A stretch of 64,000 nucleotides of DNA from Thioalkalivibrio thiocyanodenitrificans ARhD 1 (lineage in GTDB: Bacteria; Pseudomonadota; Gammaproteobacteria; Ectothiorhodospirales; Ectothiorhodospiraceae). The stretch is from contig NZ_KB900536.1 of NCBI RefSeq assembly GCF_000378965.1, positions 1,003,583-1,067,582 of the forward strand, read 5' to 3'. The position numbers and the translations under genes are program-made. Positions 27,964-36,275 of the stretch are shown here, in pieces. The stretch's first letter is position 1, and each line of letters opens with the position of its first letter. The notes beneath the pieces were generated by a model that did no database searches, was not told where the DNA came from, and worked only from the letters and a program-made list of their open reading frames with translations.

Positions 27964-28070
27964 CACGAACGGCGAAGTGGGAATTGGGAAGTGGGAACTA
28001 CAAGACTTCTCACATCCCAATTCCCACTTCCGACTTGGTTTCCAAATTCTCACTTCCCACTTTTCGTCAG
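27964..28070. repeat. Heptamer element, family C, between xerD and the slipin gene
   Basis: GGCGAAGTGGGAATTGGGAA on the left; CATCCCAATTCCCACTTCC and TTCTCACTTCCCACTTTTC on the right. It reaches into the slipin gene and supplies its last codons (AGT GGG AAG TGA). Confidence 0.88.
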
Positions 28071-28805
28071 TGCCTTGAAAATCTCCCCCATCTCGATGGG
28101 CAGCGGGAAGAACAGGGTGGACGACCCGGTCTTGGTGGACATGTCGTTCATGGTCTGCAGGTAACGCAACTGCAGTGCGGCGGGATAACGTCCGATGATC
28201 TCGGCGGCCTCCGACAGCTTTTCGGCGGCCTGCAGCTCGCCTTCCGCGTGGATCACCTTGGCGCGCCGTTCACGCTCGGCCTCGGCCTGACGTGCAATGG
28301 CGCGGATCATGCTTTCGTTGAGATCCACGTGCTTGATCTCCACGTTGGTCACCTTGATGCCCCAGGCGTCGGTCTGCTTGTCGAGGATCTCCTGGATATC
28401 GGCGTTGAGCTTGTCGCGCTCGGAAAGCATCTCGTCCAAATCGTGCTTGCCCAGGACCGAACGCAGAGTGGTCTGGGCCAGTTGGCTGGTGGCGGCGTAG
28501 TAGTCCTCCACCTGAATGATGGCCTTGGCGGAATCCATGACGCGGAAGTAGAGCACCGCGTTGACGCGCACGGTCACGTTGTCCTGGGAGATCACGTCCT
28601 GGCTGGGGACGTCCAGGGTGATGATGCGCAGGTCCACCCGCACCATCTGTTGAATCCCCGGGATGACGATGATCAGGCCGGGCCCTTTCACGGACTGGAA
28701 CCTGCCCAGGAAAAAGACCACGCCGCGCTCGTACTCCGGAACGATCCGGATGGACATGACCAGGAGGCCCACGACCAGGGCCACGGGTACCAGATAGGCG
28801 ATCAT
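28050..28805 (-). CDS. Slipin, stomatin/prohibitin (SPFH) family membrane protein
   Basis: 251 residues. One N-terminal membrane segment ([19 protein letters not shown]) is followed by the SPFH domain ([23 protein letters not shown]) and a helical coiled region ([34 protein letters not shown]). It forms oligomers that organise membrane microdomains. It overlaps the nfeD stop (ATGA), the classic operon in which the NfeD protease cleaves the slipin partner. The C-terminal Ser-Gly-Lys-stop is encoded by the family C repeat. Confidence 0.92.
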   Translation of the reverse strand: MIAYLVPVALVVGLLVMSIRIVPEYERGVVFFLGRFQSVKGPGLIIVIPGIQQMVRVDLRIITLDVPSQDVISQDNVTVRVNAVLYFRVMDSAKAIIQVEDYYAATSQLAQTTLRSVLGKHDLDEMLSERDKLNADIQEILDKQTDAWGIKVTNVEIKHVDLNESMIRAIARQAEAERERRAKVIHAEGELQAAEKLSEAAEIIGRYPAALQLRYLQTMNDMSTKTGSSTLFFPLPIEMGEIFKALTKSGK

Positions 28806-30298
28806 GTGGCAGCTCCTTTGTTGGTGTCGGTTTGTTCAGCCACCGGCTCCACCTCGAGCCGCAGGCCCTTCATGCCGGTCACTTTCACCGGATCTCCCCC
28901 GTAGACCGGAACGGGAGACTCGGCGGACCAGGACTCGCTGTGCAGCCAGACGCGTCCCTTGTTGCCCTCGAAATCCTCCACGGCCGTACCTTCCAGACCG
29001 ATCATTTCCTCCTGGCCCGTGACCACCTTTCGCCTCCGGATGCCAAACAGCCGGCTCAGAATCCAGATAAAGAACGCGGCTGACACCAGGGCGACACCGC
29101 CGATCAGCGGGATGGAGATATTCAGGGTTGCTTCGTCCATCAGAATGATCGATCCCAGTACGAACGCGGCGATGCCGCCGAAGCCCAGTATGCCGAAACT
29201 GGGCGCGAAGGCCTCGGCAATCATCAATACGATACCCAGAAGGATGAGCGCAAGCCCGGCGTAGTTGATGGGCAGCACCTGGAAGGCGTACAGGGCCAGC
29301 ACCAGGCAGATCACTCCCACCACGCCAGGGAAGATGTTGCCCGGGTTGGCCAGCTCGAAGATGATGCCGTAGATGCCCACCATCATCAGGATGTAGGCGA
29401 TATTGGGGTTGGTGATCACCGACAGCAGCCGGCTGCGCCAGTCCGGCTCGATCTCCACCACCTGCAGATTTTCCGTGTCCAGCACACGTTCGCCCACTTC
29501 CATCTTCACGGTGCGTCCATGGATCTGCTCCAGCAGATCCGCCACGCTCTCGGCCACCACATCGATGACGTTCTTCTCCAGCGCCTCGGTGGCGGTCAGG
29601 TTCACCGCCTCGCGCACCGCCTCCTCGGCCCAGTCGGCGTTTCGGCCGTGGCGCTCGGCGAGGCCGCGGATATAGGCCACCGCGTCCTCCAGGACCTTGC
29701 GCTCCATGGCATCTGCGCCCCGGCGGGGTTGCGCGCGTTCCTCGGCATCTTCCTCGCCGGCGGCGGCCTCGTCACCGTTGTCGGACGCTTCGTTCTCGTC
29801 CGCCTGCCCCCTGGATCTGTCTGGCCGATCCTGCTGATCATCGGGCATGCCCGGCACCCCGCCGATCTGCACCGGCGTGGCCGAGCCCAGATTGGTGGCC
29901 GGAGCCATGGCGGCGATATGGCTGGCATAGAGGATATAGGTACCCGCGCTGGCGGCGCGGGATCCGGGGGGTGATACATAGCTGGCGACGGGTACCGGCG
30001 AGGAGAGGATCTCCTTGATGATCTCGCGCATGGCCGTGTCGAGACCACCCGGGGTATCCATGCGCAGGATCACCACCTCGGCACCATCGTCGCGCGCCTG
30101 CCGGATGCCGCGCACGACATAGTCGCTGGTGGCGGGCCCGATGGCTCCGGAGATTTCCAGCAGGACCGCGGTACGCCGGTCATCCTGACCGGAGACCCCC
30201 AGGGCAAGGCCGGCGCCCAGCAGGAACAGGAAGCCCCACACCAGGAGGCGGAACATGCCTGCGAATCCGTGTCGCGTTTCACCCATGCCAGTTATCAT
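28802..30298 (-). CDS. nfeD: NfeD-family membrane-bound serine protease (ClpP class)
   Basis: About 498 residues from the ATG at 30298; Met at 30286 is also possible, and a longer reading would precede the signal segment. Signal/membrane segment [20 protein letters not shown]. The ClpP-like domain has [16 protein letters not shown] and the nucleophile Ser in [15 protein letters not shown], with a Lys later ([12 protein letters not shown]). An acidic low-complexity insert (residues about 160-205) interrupts it. Four membrane segments follow and then a C-terminal OB-fold NfeD domain. It processes the slipin encoded just downstream. Confidence 0.92.
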   Translation of the reverse strand: MITGMGETRHGFAGMFRLLVWGFLFLLGAGLALGVSGQDDRRTAVLLEISGAIGPATSDYVVRGIRQARDDGAEVVILRMDTPGGLDTAMREIIKEILSSPVPVASYVSPPGSRAASAGTYILYASHIAAMAPATNLGSATPVQIGGVPGMPDDQQDRPDRSRGQADENEASDNGDEAAAGEEDAEERAQPRRGADAMERKVLEDAVAYIRGLAERHGRNADWAEEAVREAVNLTATEALEKNVIDVVAESVADLLEQIHGRTVKMEVGERVLDTENLQVVEIEPDWRSRLLSVITNPNIAYILMMVGIYGIIFELANPGNIFPGVVGVICLVLALYAFQVLPINYAGLALILLGIVLMIAEAFAPSFGILGFGGIAAFVLGSIILMDEATLNISIPLIGGVALVSAAFFIWILSRLFGIRRRKVVTGQEEMIGLEGTAVEDFEGNKGRVWLHSESWSAESPVPVYGGDPVKVTGMKGLRLEVEPVAEQTDTNKGAAT

Positions 30299-30327
30299 AG
30301 CATCCCGTTCATGTAGCCTCTCTGACC

Positions 30328-30939
30328 ATGGCACAGGCAAATCATTCAATCGGGGCAATCACCGGTGCCGTGCTGGCCGGCGGCAGGGCGACGCGCATGG
30401 GAGGCCGGGACAAGGGACTGCTGCCGCTCGGCGGGGAACCCATGGTGCGGCGCGTGCTCCGCGCCCTCGCACCCCAGGTGCGTACGCTCGTGATCAACGC
30501 CAACCGCAACGAACCGGTCTACACCACGTTCGGCTACCCGGTGGTCACGGACGATCACGACGATTATCCCGGGCCCCTGGCCGGCATGGCCGCAGCCCTG
30601 CGCCATGCGCCGACGGACTGGGTGCAATGCGTGCCCTGCGATGCCCCGACACTGCCGGAAGACCTGGTGGCCCGACTGTGGCGCGCACTGCAAGGCACCG
30701 ATGCCCTGATCGCCCTGCCCTTCGACGGCCACCGCATCCAGCCTCTGTTCGCCCTGCTGCACCGGGATCTCCTCCCCGCACTCGACGCCGATATCCGTGC
30801 CGGACGCCTGGCCGTGGGCCGCTGGATGCTGGATCACACACACGTTGAGGTGGATTTCTCCGACTGCCCCGGGGGATTCGCGAACCTCAACACACCCGAG
30901 GAACTGGCTTTACATCAGTCAGTGGTCCGTGGCCAGTAG
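30328..30939 (+). CDS. mobA: Molybdenum cofactor guanylyltransferase
   Basis: 203 residues. The nucleotide-binding signature is VLAGGRATRMGGRDKGLLPLGG near residue 14. It continues with VVTDDHDDYPGPLAGM and VPCDAPTLPEDLVARL, and ends with NLNTPEEL. It attaches GMP to molybdopterin, giving the MGD cofactor needed by DMSO-reductase-family enzymes such as ArxA, whose locus begins immediately downstream. The last four residues (VRGQ) and TAG are encoded by a family A repeat. Convergent with arxR. Confidence 0.93.
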   Translation: MAQANHSIGAITGAVLAGGRATRMGGRDKGLLPLGGEPMVRRVLRALAPQVRTLVINANRNEPVYTTFGYPVVTDDHDDYPGPLAGMAAALRHAPTDWVQCVPCDAPTLPEDLVARLWRALQGTDALIALPFDGHRIQPLFALLHRDLLPALDADIRAGRLAVGRWMLDHTHVEVDFSDCPGGFANLNTPEELALHQSVVRGQ

Positions 30940-31058
30940 TCAGTTGTCAGTTGTCAGTTGTCAGTTGTCAGTTGTCAGTTGTCAGTTGTCAGTTGTCAGG
31001 AGCCTGACTCCGGTAGAGGGCCTGTCAAAGGGGTTTCCAACAACTGACAACTGACTAA
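30921..31058. repeat. Heptamer element, family A, mobA/arxR boundary
   Basis: Eight or so GTCAGTT units on the left, beginning at the mobA TAG stop. A 52-base centre follows, then CAACTGACAACTGACTAATC on the right, carrying the arxR TAG stop. This is the last heptamer element before a 30-kb stretch without any. Confidence 0.92.
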
Positions 31059-32389
31059 TCCGACATTCCCAGACGCTTCATTCGTTCCCAGAGGTTCTTG
31101 CGGCTGATGCCCAGGTTGGCGGCGGTGTGCCCGATGTGGCCGTCATGCAGCTCCAGGGCGCGGCGGATGTAACTCTCCTCGCAGGTTTTCAGGTAATGGC
31201 TCAGGCGGCCGGCGTCCTGATACGCGCCCTGCGCCGGTTCCCGCGGTTCGTCGAAGAAGACCTCCGCCTGAAGCAGCGGGCCGGGGTTCAGGATCCAGGC
31301 CCGTTCAACGGCGTGCTTGAGCTCCCGGATGTTGCCGGGCCATGGATGACGCAGCAATGCCTGCTCGGCGGCGGCCGTCAATTGCTTGAGCGGCTCACCG
31401 CTTTCACGCGCATGCGCCTCCAGGAACTGCCGCACCAGCCAGGGAATGTCTTCGGGACGTTCCCGAAGGGGCGGGATGCGCAGGTGGATCACGTGGATGC
31501 GGTAGTAGAGATCCTCCCGGAACCTGCCATCCCTGACCATCTGCAACAGGTCCTGGTGGGTGGCGCATATCAGGCGCAGACGCACGGACACCGGGGCGTC
31601 GCCGCCGACGCGCACGATCTGTCGTTCCTGGATGGCGCGCAACAGCTTGACCTGCATCACCAGGGGCATGTCGCCGATCTCGTCCAGAAAGAGCGTGCCG
31701 CCGTCGGCCTGCTCGAACACCCCGGCACGAGAACGCACCGCGCCGGTGAATGCGCCCTTCTCATGACCGAAGAGTTCGGCCTCCAGAAGGGTTTCGGTGA
31801 GCCCGCCGCAGTTCACCGCCACGAAAGGCTGCGAGGCATTCTGCGCATCCAGCCGATGCAGTTCGCGCGCGACGGCCTCCTTGCCGACACCGGACTCGCC
31901 GGTGATCAGCACCGTGCCCGCCTGGGTCGCCAGTCGCGGCAAGAGGGCCTCCAGACGCCGCATGGCCGGTGAAACGCCCAGCCGGGCACCCTGCCCGCGG
32001 ACGGTATCGCCCGCCGGCACGATGAGCCCGTGGAGCTTTTCCACCAGGGCATCCAGGTCGAAGGGCTTGGTGATGTAATCGGCCGCGCCCCGTTTGAGCA
32101 GGGCCACCGCGCGGTCCACCGCGCCGTAGCCGGTAATGAACAGCCAGGGACAGGTCACGCTGCCCGCGGCCATCAACTCCTCGAACAGCGCATCACCGTC
32201 GCCGTCCGGCAGTCGGATGTCGCTGATCACCACGTCGTGGGCGTGGTCCGGCAAGACCGCGCGCGCCTCGGCCAGGTCTCGGCACCAGTCCACTTCAAAG
32301 CCCTCGAGTGCGAACCGGTCGCACAGGGACTCCCCCATGATGGGATCATCCTCGACAAGGCACAGCCGCGGATGCATCCCGCCGCTCAT
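31055..32389 (-). CDS. arxR: ArxR, sigma-54-dependent response regulator
   Basis: 444 residues. The receiver domain (residues about 8-120) has acidic pocket LVEDDP, phospho-Asp in VVISDIRLPDGDG and Lys in ITKPFD. The AAA+ domain has GESGVGKEAVAREL, the sigma-54 contact loop GAFTGAV, and LDEIGD. The C-terminal Fis-type helix-turn-helix is HIGHTAANLGISRKNLWERMKRLG. It would drive the sigma-54 promoter at 34,923 via the palindromes at 34,810 and 34,852. It overlaps the arxS stop, in the unit arxX-arxS-arxR. Confidence 0.88.
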   Translation of the reverse strand: MSGGMHPRLCLVEDDPIMGESLCDRFALEGFEVDWCRDLAEARAVLPDHAHDVVISDIRLPDGDGDALFEELMAAGSVTCPWLFITGYGAVDRAVALLKRGAADYITKPFDLDALVEKLHGLIVPAGDTVRGQGARLGVSPAMRRLEALLPRLATQAGTVLITGESGVGKEAVARELHRLDAQNASQPFVAVNCGGLTETLLEAELFGHEKGAFTGAVRSRAGVFEQADGGTLFLDEIGDMPLVMQVKLLRAIQERQIVRVGGDAPVSVRLRLICATHQDLLQMVRDGRFREDLYYRIHVIHLRIPPLRERPEDIPWLVRQFLEAHARESGEPLKQLTAAAEQALLRHPWPGNIRELKHAVERAWILNPGPLLQAEVFFDEPREPAQGAYQDAGRLSHYLKTCEESYIRRALELHDGHIGHTAANLGISRKNLWERMKRLGMSD

Positions 32390-33834
32390 GCGGCCTCCCA
32401 GACGCGCAGCGGCAGTGACACCCGGAATACGGTTCGCCCGTCACCGCTTTGCACCTCGATACGCCCTTCCATCTGCTGGACCAACTGGTAGGTGACCCAC
32501 AGGCCGAGGCCATGGCCCCGGCCCGGCGTCCCCGAGAACGGTTCAAACAGGCGGGTCATCTGCATGCGCGAGATGGGTTCTCCGTGATTGACCACCTCCA
32601 CATGCAGACCCTGTTCCCGGGGCCACAGGCGGCAGATCACCCGACCGCCCGGTTCACTCGCCTGCACGGCATTGAGCAGCAGGTTGAGCATGATCTGGCG
32701 CACCTGGGTGGAGGGGAGCGCGAGCGGTTCCCTGACGCGGCTGTCCCAGACCAGTTCCAGTGACTTGCCATGCGCGTCCGGCAGGATGAGGGTGTGGATG
32801 TCGTGGATGTCCTGTGGCGTGAGCGCATGGCTTTCCAGCCGTGCCTCCACGAGCAGCGCGCCCACCGTCTCCTTGATCTGTCGCAATCCCCGTTCCAGCA
32901 GCGATATGGTGCGCTCCGTGACCGCGTCCGGATCGCCATGGCGGCGATAGGTACTGACGGCGTTGAGCATGCCGCCGAGCGGGTTGTTGATCTCGTGGGC
33001 GATCCCCGCGGTCAGGCGCCCCACGGCCGCCAGGCGCTCGGACGCCATGACACCACGTTCCAGTTCCTGCTTCTGGCGCAGCTCGGCGAGCATGCGTTTC
33101 AACTGGGTACCCGCCTGGCCGATCTCGTCCCTGGATTCGTACAGGCGGCACTCGTCCTCGGAGGGGATCTCCGGGCCGACGCGCCCCATGCAGTCGGCCA
33201 GCTGCACCAGCGGTTCCGCCATGCGGCGGCCCCAGTACCAGGACAGCGGCAGGAGCAGGACCAGCACCAGCAGCGTGATCAGGCCCGCCCGCCAGACGAT
33301 ACTGAAGAACCGGGGCACGAACAGGGATTTGGGATATTCCAGGACGAGCATGCCCAGGTGCACACCGTCGAACACGATGGGCGCCACCATGAAGAAGTGG
33401 GTGGCTTCGGACAACTCGACGGCGCGGGGCCCCTTTTCCGCCCCCTCCTGCAATGCAGTATCCAGCCTGGCGTACTCCGGGCCCAGTCGCTCCAGCCCGA
33501 CGAGCATGGGGTAGTCCATGGGTTGCGTGGACACGTATATCCGCCTGTCCGGATCGAGCACCATGATGAGTTCGGCGCCCAGCGTGGACTGACCCGCCTG
33601 CAGCGGCGAGTTGATGGTCTCGTAAACGCGCCAGACATCATCGTGAATCATCGGTGTGACGAGGGTATTGGACAGGAGACGCCCCATGCTCTCGGCATTC
33701 TCGAACAGATCGCGACGCACCTGATCATACTCCCTTGCCAGGATCGCGCCGGTGATGAGCACGGCGGTAATGAGCACCAGCACCGTCGCGCGCAGGGGGA
33801 TCTTGTAGCGGAAACTGAGGTTGCGAAGGATCAT
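32386..33834 (-). CDS. arxS: ArxS, membrane sensor histidine kinase
   Basis: 482 residues. Membrane segments at about 17-35 (LRATVLVLITAVLITGAIL) and 181-200 (GLITLLVLVLLLPLSWYWG) frame a periplasmic sensor. A HAMP-like linker follows, then the H-box GIAHEINNPLGGML with the phosphoacceptor His. The ATPase shows a MLNLLLNAVQASEPGG N-box and GRGHGLGLWVTYQLVQ. Partner of ArxR, and probably of the periplasmic protein ArxX encoded three bases upstream. In the known arx systems this trio senses arsenite. Confidence 0.85.
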   Translation of the reverse strand: MILRNLSFRYKIPLRATVLVLITAVLITGAILAREYDQVRRDLFENAESMGRLLSNTLVTPMIHDDVWRVYETINSPLQAGQSTLGAELIMVLDPDRRIYVSTQPMDYPMLVGLERLGPEYARLDTALQEGAEKGPRAVELSEATHFFMVAPIVFDGVHLGMLVLEYPKSLFVPRFFSIVWRAGLITLLVLVLLLPLSWYWGRRMAEPLVQLADCMGRVGPEIPSEDECRLYESRDEIGQAGTQLKRMLAELRQKQELERGVMASERLAAVGRLTAGIAHEINNPLGGMLNAVSTYRRHGDPDAVTERTISLLERGLRQIKETVGALLVEARLESHALTPQDIHDIHTLILPDAHGKSLELVWDSRVREPLALPSTQVRQIMLNLLLNAVQASEPGGRVICRLWPREQGLHVEVVNHGEPISRMQMTRLFEPFSGTPGRGHGLGLWVTYQLVQQMEGRIEVQSGDGRTVFRVSLPLRVWEAA

Positions 33835-33837
33835 GGT

Positions 33838-34689
33838 TTACAGGCGTCCCGTCGCACGGGCCATGTGCGCGATCTCGTCATAAAGCCGGGCGGTGCCCGA
33901 CACGAAACCGTCGAGGTTGAGTTTCTCCAGGAGGCGGGTCCCCGTCTCGTCCCGGCCCATGTCCATCAGCACGGATTGCACCGCGTCGAACTCGGCCTGC
34001 GACAGTGAGGCGGCGGCCACGAACGGCGGAAATCCGAATTGCCCGGACTGCTTGACCACCCGTGTCTGCCCGGTGATCTCCGGATGGAGCCGTTCCAGGG
34101 TATCCCAGACGTAACCGTCCACCGCCCCTCCGTTGGCCATGCCCACGGCCACGGCCTCCACCACCCGCCGATGGGACCAGGTGAAGAACGTCCTGCGGAA
34201 GAAGCGCTCGGGCACGCTACCGCGCTGATGCAGCTGATAGAGGGTGTACAGGTAGCCGGAATTGGAATTGGGATCCGAGAAGGCGAATATCTGATTGTCC
34301 AGGTCATCCAGCGATGCGGATATCCGGTCGATGGCGGGCACGATGAAGTAGGAGCGGTACAGGGGCTGCCCGTGGTACAGAGGCACCGCCAGCAAGCGCA
34401 TTCGGCTCAACTGCTGGACGTAGGGGTAGCCGCAGACCCAGGCGATGTCCACGCCGCCCATCACCACCTGCTCGATGATCTCCCGGTAGCTGGCCCGTTG
34501 CACGAAGGCCACCGGGCGTCCCAACCGCACCGCCAGGTAATGCCGCCAGTCGTTAAGGAAGGCCGCCTGGTCATCCAGAAACACCGGGGTCAGGCCGATA
34601 CGCAACGGGGGCGCACCGGCGACGGCGCCGCCCGCCAGGGCACCCGCCATTCCGGCAGCCAGTCCCCGCAATAGAGTTCTTCGCTTCAT
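33838..34689 (-). CDS. arxX: ArxX, periplasmic phosphate/phosphonate-type binding protein
   Basis: 283 residues from MKRRTLLRGLAAG at 34689. The upstream frame is open but would bury the signal. The N-terminus has a twin-arginine/Sec-like signal (AAGMAGALAGGAVAGA). The PhnD-like fold runs from LRIGLTPVFLDDQAAFLNDW through AWVCGYPYV and FSDPNSNSGYLYTLYQL. Proteins of this family beside two-component systems bind oxyanions and signal to the kinase. In arx loci the candidate ligand is arsenite. First gene of arxXSR, divergent from the oxidase operon. Confidence 0.83.
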   Translation of the reverse strand: MKRRTLLRGLAAGMAGALAGGAVAGAPPLRIGLTPVFLDDQAAFLNDWRHYLAVRLGRPVAFVQRASYREIIEQVVMGGVDIAWVCGYPYVQQLSRMRLLAVPLYHGQPLYRSYFIVPAIDRISASLDDLDNQIFAFSDPNSNSGYLYTLYQLHQRGSVPERFFRRTFFTWSHRRVVEAVAVGMANGGAVDGYVWDTLERLHPEITGQTRVVKQSGQFGFPPFVAAASLSQAEFDAVQSVLMDMGRDETGTRLLEKLNLDGFVSGTARLYDEIAHMARATGRL

Positions 34690-34800
34690 GGGCAACGCAC
34701 CGGGGCCTGATTGACCGAAGGCCCGACTGTTCAGTTTAGGCACGGCAGTCATCGGGACGACATGAGGCCGATCAATAAACCGGTCCGTCGCGATCCGGTA

Positions 34801-34834
34801 CCGCCGGGTGTTACCCATGGGTAACACCCGGCGG
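34801..34834. promoter_or_regulatory. ArxR site 1: perfect 34-bp palindrome with core GTTACC-N4-GGTAAC
   Basis: The two 17-base halves are exact reverse complements. The core is GTTACC CATG GGTAAC at 34,810-34,825. Centre at 34,817.5, about 132 bases upstream of the inferred start of transcription. Confidence 0.7.
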
Positions 34835-34851
34835 CTGAGAACGGCCGGCAG

Positions 34852-34867
34852 GTTACCGGTGGGTAAC
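34852..34867. promoter_or_regulatory. ArxR site 2: GTTACC-N4-GGTAAC
   Basis: The core is GTTACC GGTG GGTAAC. Its centre at 34,859.5 is 42 bases from site 1, about four helical turns, so the two sites face the same side of DNA. Confidence 0.7.
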
Positions 34868-34922
34868 CCCCTCAAGGGGGCATATGTTTTCCAACCCCAT
34901 GTTTATCGGCGTTTTCCTGTAT

Positions 34923-34937
34923 TGGCACACCCCGTGC
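34923..34937 (+). promoter_or_regulatory. Sigma-54 (-24/-12) promoter of the arx operon
   Basis: TGGCAC-ACCCC-GTGC, close to the consensus TGGCAC-N5-TTGC, with the GG and GC pairs exactly 12 bases apart. Transcription should begin near 34,949, about 85 bases before the arxB2 ATG at 35,034. This also argues against longer arxB2 starts. Confidence 0.72.
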
Positions 34938-35033
34938 AGGGTATTCAGTCAACACGTTGCATGCCAGATCCGGGTGCCCCGGCACAGAGGACAAGGCGGC
35001 GACCGATGCACACTGAATAAGGACGCCAGGACC

Positions 35034-36275
35034 ATGGCGATCACCGCCAAAGTCAGCGCTGTTTCATCGCTTGCGCGTCTCTCCCCGCACGGGGGACCGT
35101 GGGCAGACCAGTCTGCCTGCCTTGGCCTGCGCTTCCCCGGCACCGGATGCCGCGCATGCGAAAGCGCCTGTCCGGCATCCGTGTTGAAGGTGACAACCGG
35201 GGGACTCGAACTGGCCGACGGTTGCATCCGGTGCGGACGCTGCGCCGCGGTCTGCCCCACCCATGCCCTGTCAGTCCCCGGTTTTCAGACCTCTGCCCCT
35301 GACGACGGGCGGGACGCATTGATGGTCGACTGCGCGAAGGTACCCGGTGCCGGGGAGTTTCCCGGCGAGTTGCGCGTCCCCTGCCTCGGGGGCCTCAGCC
35401 GCAGCCGCCTCCTCGCCCTGGTGAAGGCAAGGCCGGAGCGTCCCGTGGTGCTCATGGATCGCGGCTGGTGCACGGACTGCGCTGCCGGGGGCTGCCGCTC
35501 TCCGGCCATGGAACAGGTCGCGGAGGTCAACCGCTGGCTGGCCGCCATGGGGGTGCCCGAACACCGGCACATTCGCCATCAATCCCGCCCCCTGCCCCTT
35601 TCCCGCATGCCGCCGGAGATTCCCGACCCGGCCATGGCCCGGCCCATGGACCGCCGGGGCTTCCTGCGCCAGCTGGCGGGCCAGGTGGCGGTGGCCGCCC
35701 AGGGCGGCGATCCGGCGCACGACCGGGTGGGCGATCCGGTCGACCCGGACGGTTCCATGCGAATCCATCCGGCGGAACGCGCTGCCATCCTGGCGCAACT
35801 GAAGGACATGTCCCCCAACGGCCGGCGGACCCTGCCCCCCGACCTGTTCACGATGGTGGAGATCGACGCCGATCGCTGCCATCACCACGGTGTATGCGCG
35901 ACAACCTGTCCCACCGGGGCGTTGCGTGTCTGGACGAACGGTGACGAGTGCGGCACCCGGTTCGACCCGGTCACCTGCACAGGCTGCGGCGAGTGCGAAC
36001 GCAACTGTCCGCAACAGGCGCTCCGGCTGCGGCGACCCGAAACCGTCACCACGCCCGTACGGCCGCACATCCTGAGCCGTCATGACACGCGTGTCTGCGT
36101 CCGATGCCACACACGTTTCGTTGCCCGGGGGCTCGTACCGGACGACACGGACCTGCCCGTATGTCCCGCTTGCGAAAGATCCAACGGATTGATGGCGTCC
36201 ACGTTCGAACGCCACTTTGGCCGATCGCAGCACCCGGCCGACCGACAACCACCCCAGGAGAGAGAAAGCATATGA
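35034..36275 (+). CDS. arxB2: ArxB2, polyferredoxin-type iron-sulfur protein
   Basis: 413 residues from the ATG at 35,034, downstream of the sigma-54 promoter. The N-terminal part has CRACESACP and CIRCGRCAAVCP (4Fe-4S pairs), then a Cys-rich CTDCAAGGC. Near residue 205 an internal RRGFLRQLAGQVAVAA resembles a twin-arginine signal. A second ferredoxin module follows (CHHHGVCATTCP and CTGCGECERNCP), and a C-terminal CVRC...CPAC pair suggests a zinc ribbon. The layout looks like a NapF-like module joined to a second module. It starts the arx operon and its TGA overlaps the arxA ATG. Presumed electron carrier or assembly factor. Confidence 0.82.
   Translation: MAITAKVSAVSSLARLSPHGGPWADQSACLGLRFPGTGCRACESACPASVLKVTTGGLELADGCIRCGRCAAVCPTHALSVPGFQTSAPDDGRDALMVDCAKVPGAGEFPGELRVPCLGGLSRSRLLALVKARPERPVVLMDRGWCTDCAAGGCRSPAMEQVAEVNRWLAAMGVPEHRHIRHQSRPLPLSRMPPEIPDPAMARPMDRRGFLRQLAGQVAVAAQGGDPAHDRVGDPVDPDGSMRIHPAERAAILAQLKDMSPNGRRTLPPDLFTMVEIDADRCHHHGVCATTCPTGALRVWTNGDECGTRFDPVTCTGCGECERNCPQQALRLRRPETVTTPVRPHILSRHDTRVCVRCHTRFVARGLVPDDTDLPVCPACERSNGLMASTFERHFGRSQHPADRQPPQERESI

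Larger units (their letters stand above)
34690..35033. promoter_or_regulatory. arxX-arxB2 divergent control region
   Basis: 344 bases without a gene. It holds two palindromic sites and a sigma-54 promoter facing arxB2 (listed separately). The side nearer arxX (34,690-34,800) has no box I can name. Confidence 0.75.

Noticed and set aside
36103-36115. Possible c-type haem site (CVRCH) at the end of ArxB2
   Set aside because: It pairs with a CPAC motif about 28 residues on, so a zinc ribbon is more likely than haem in a ferredoxin-type protein.
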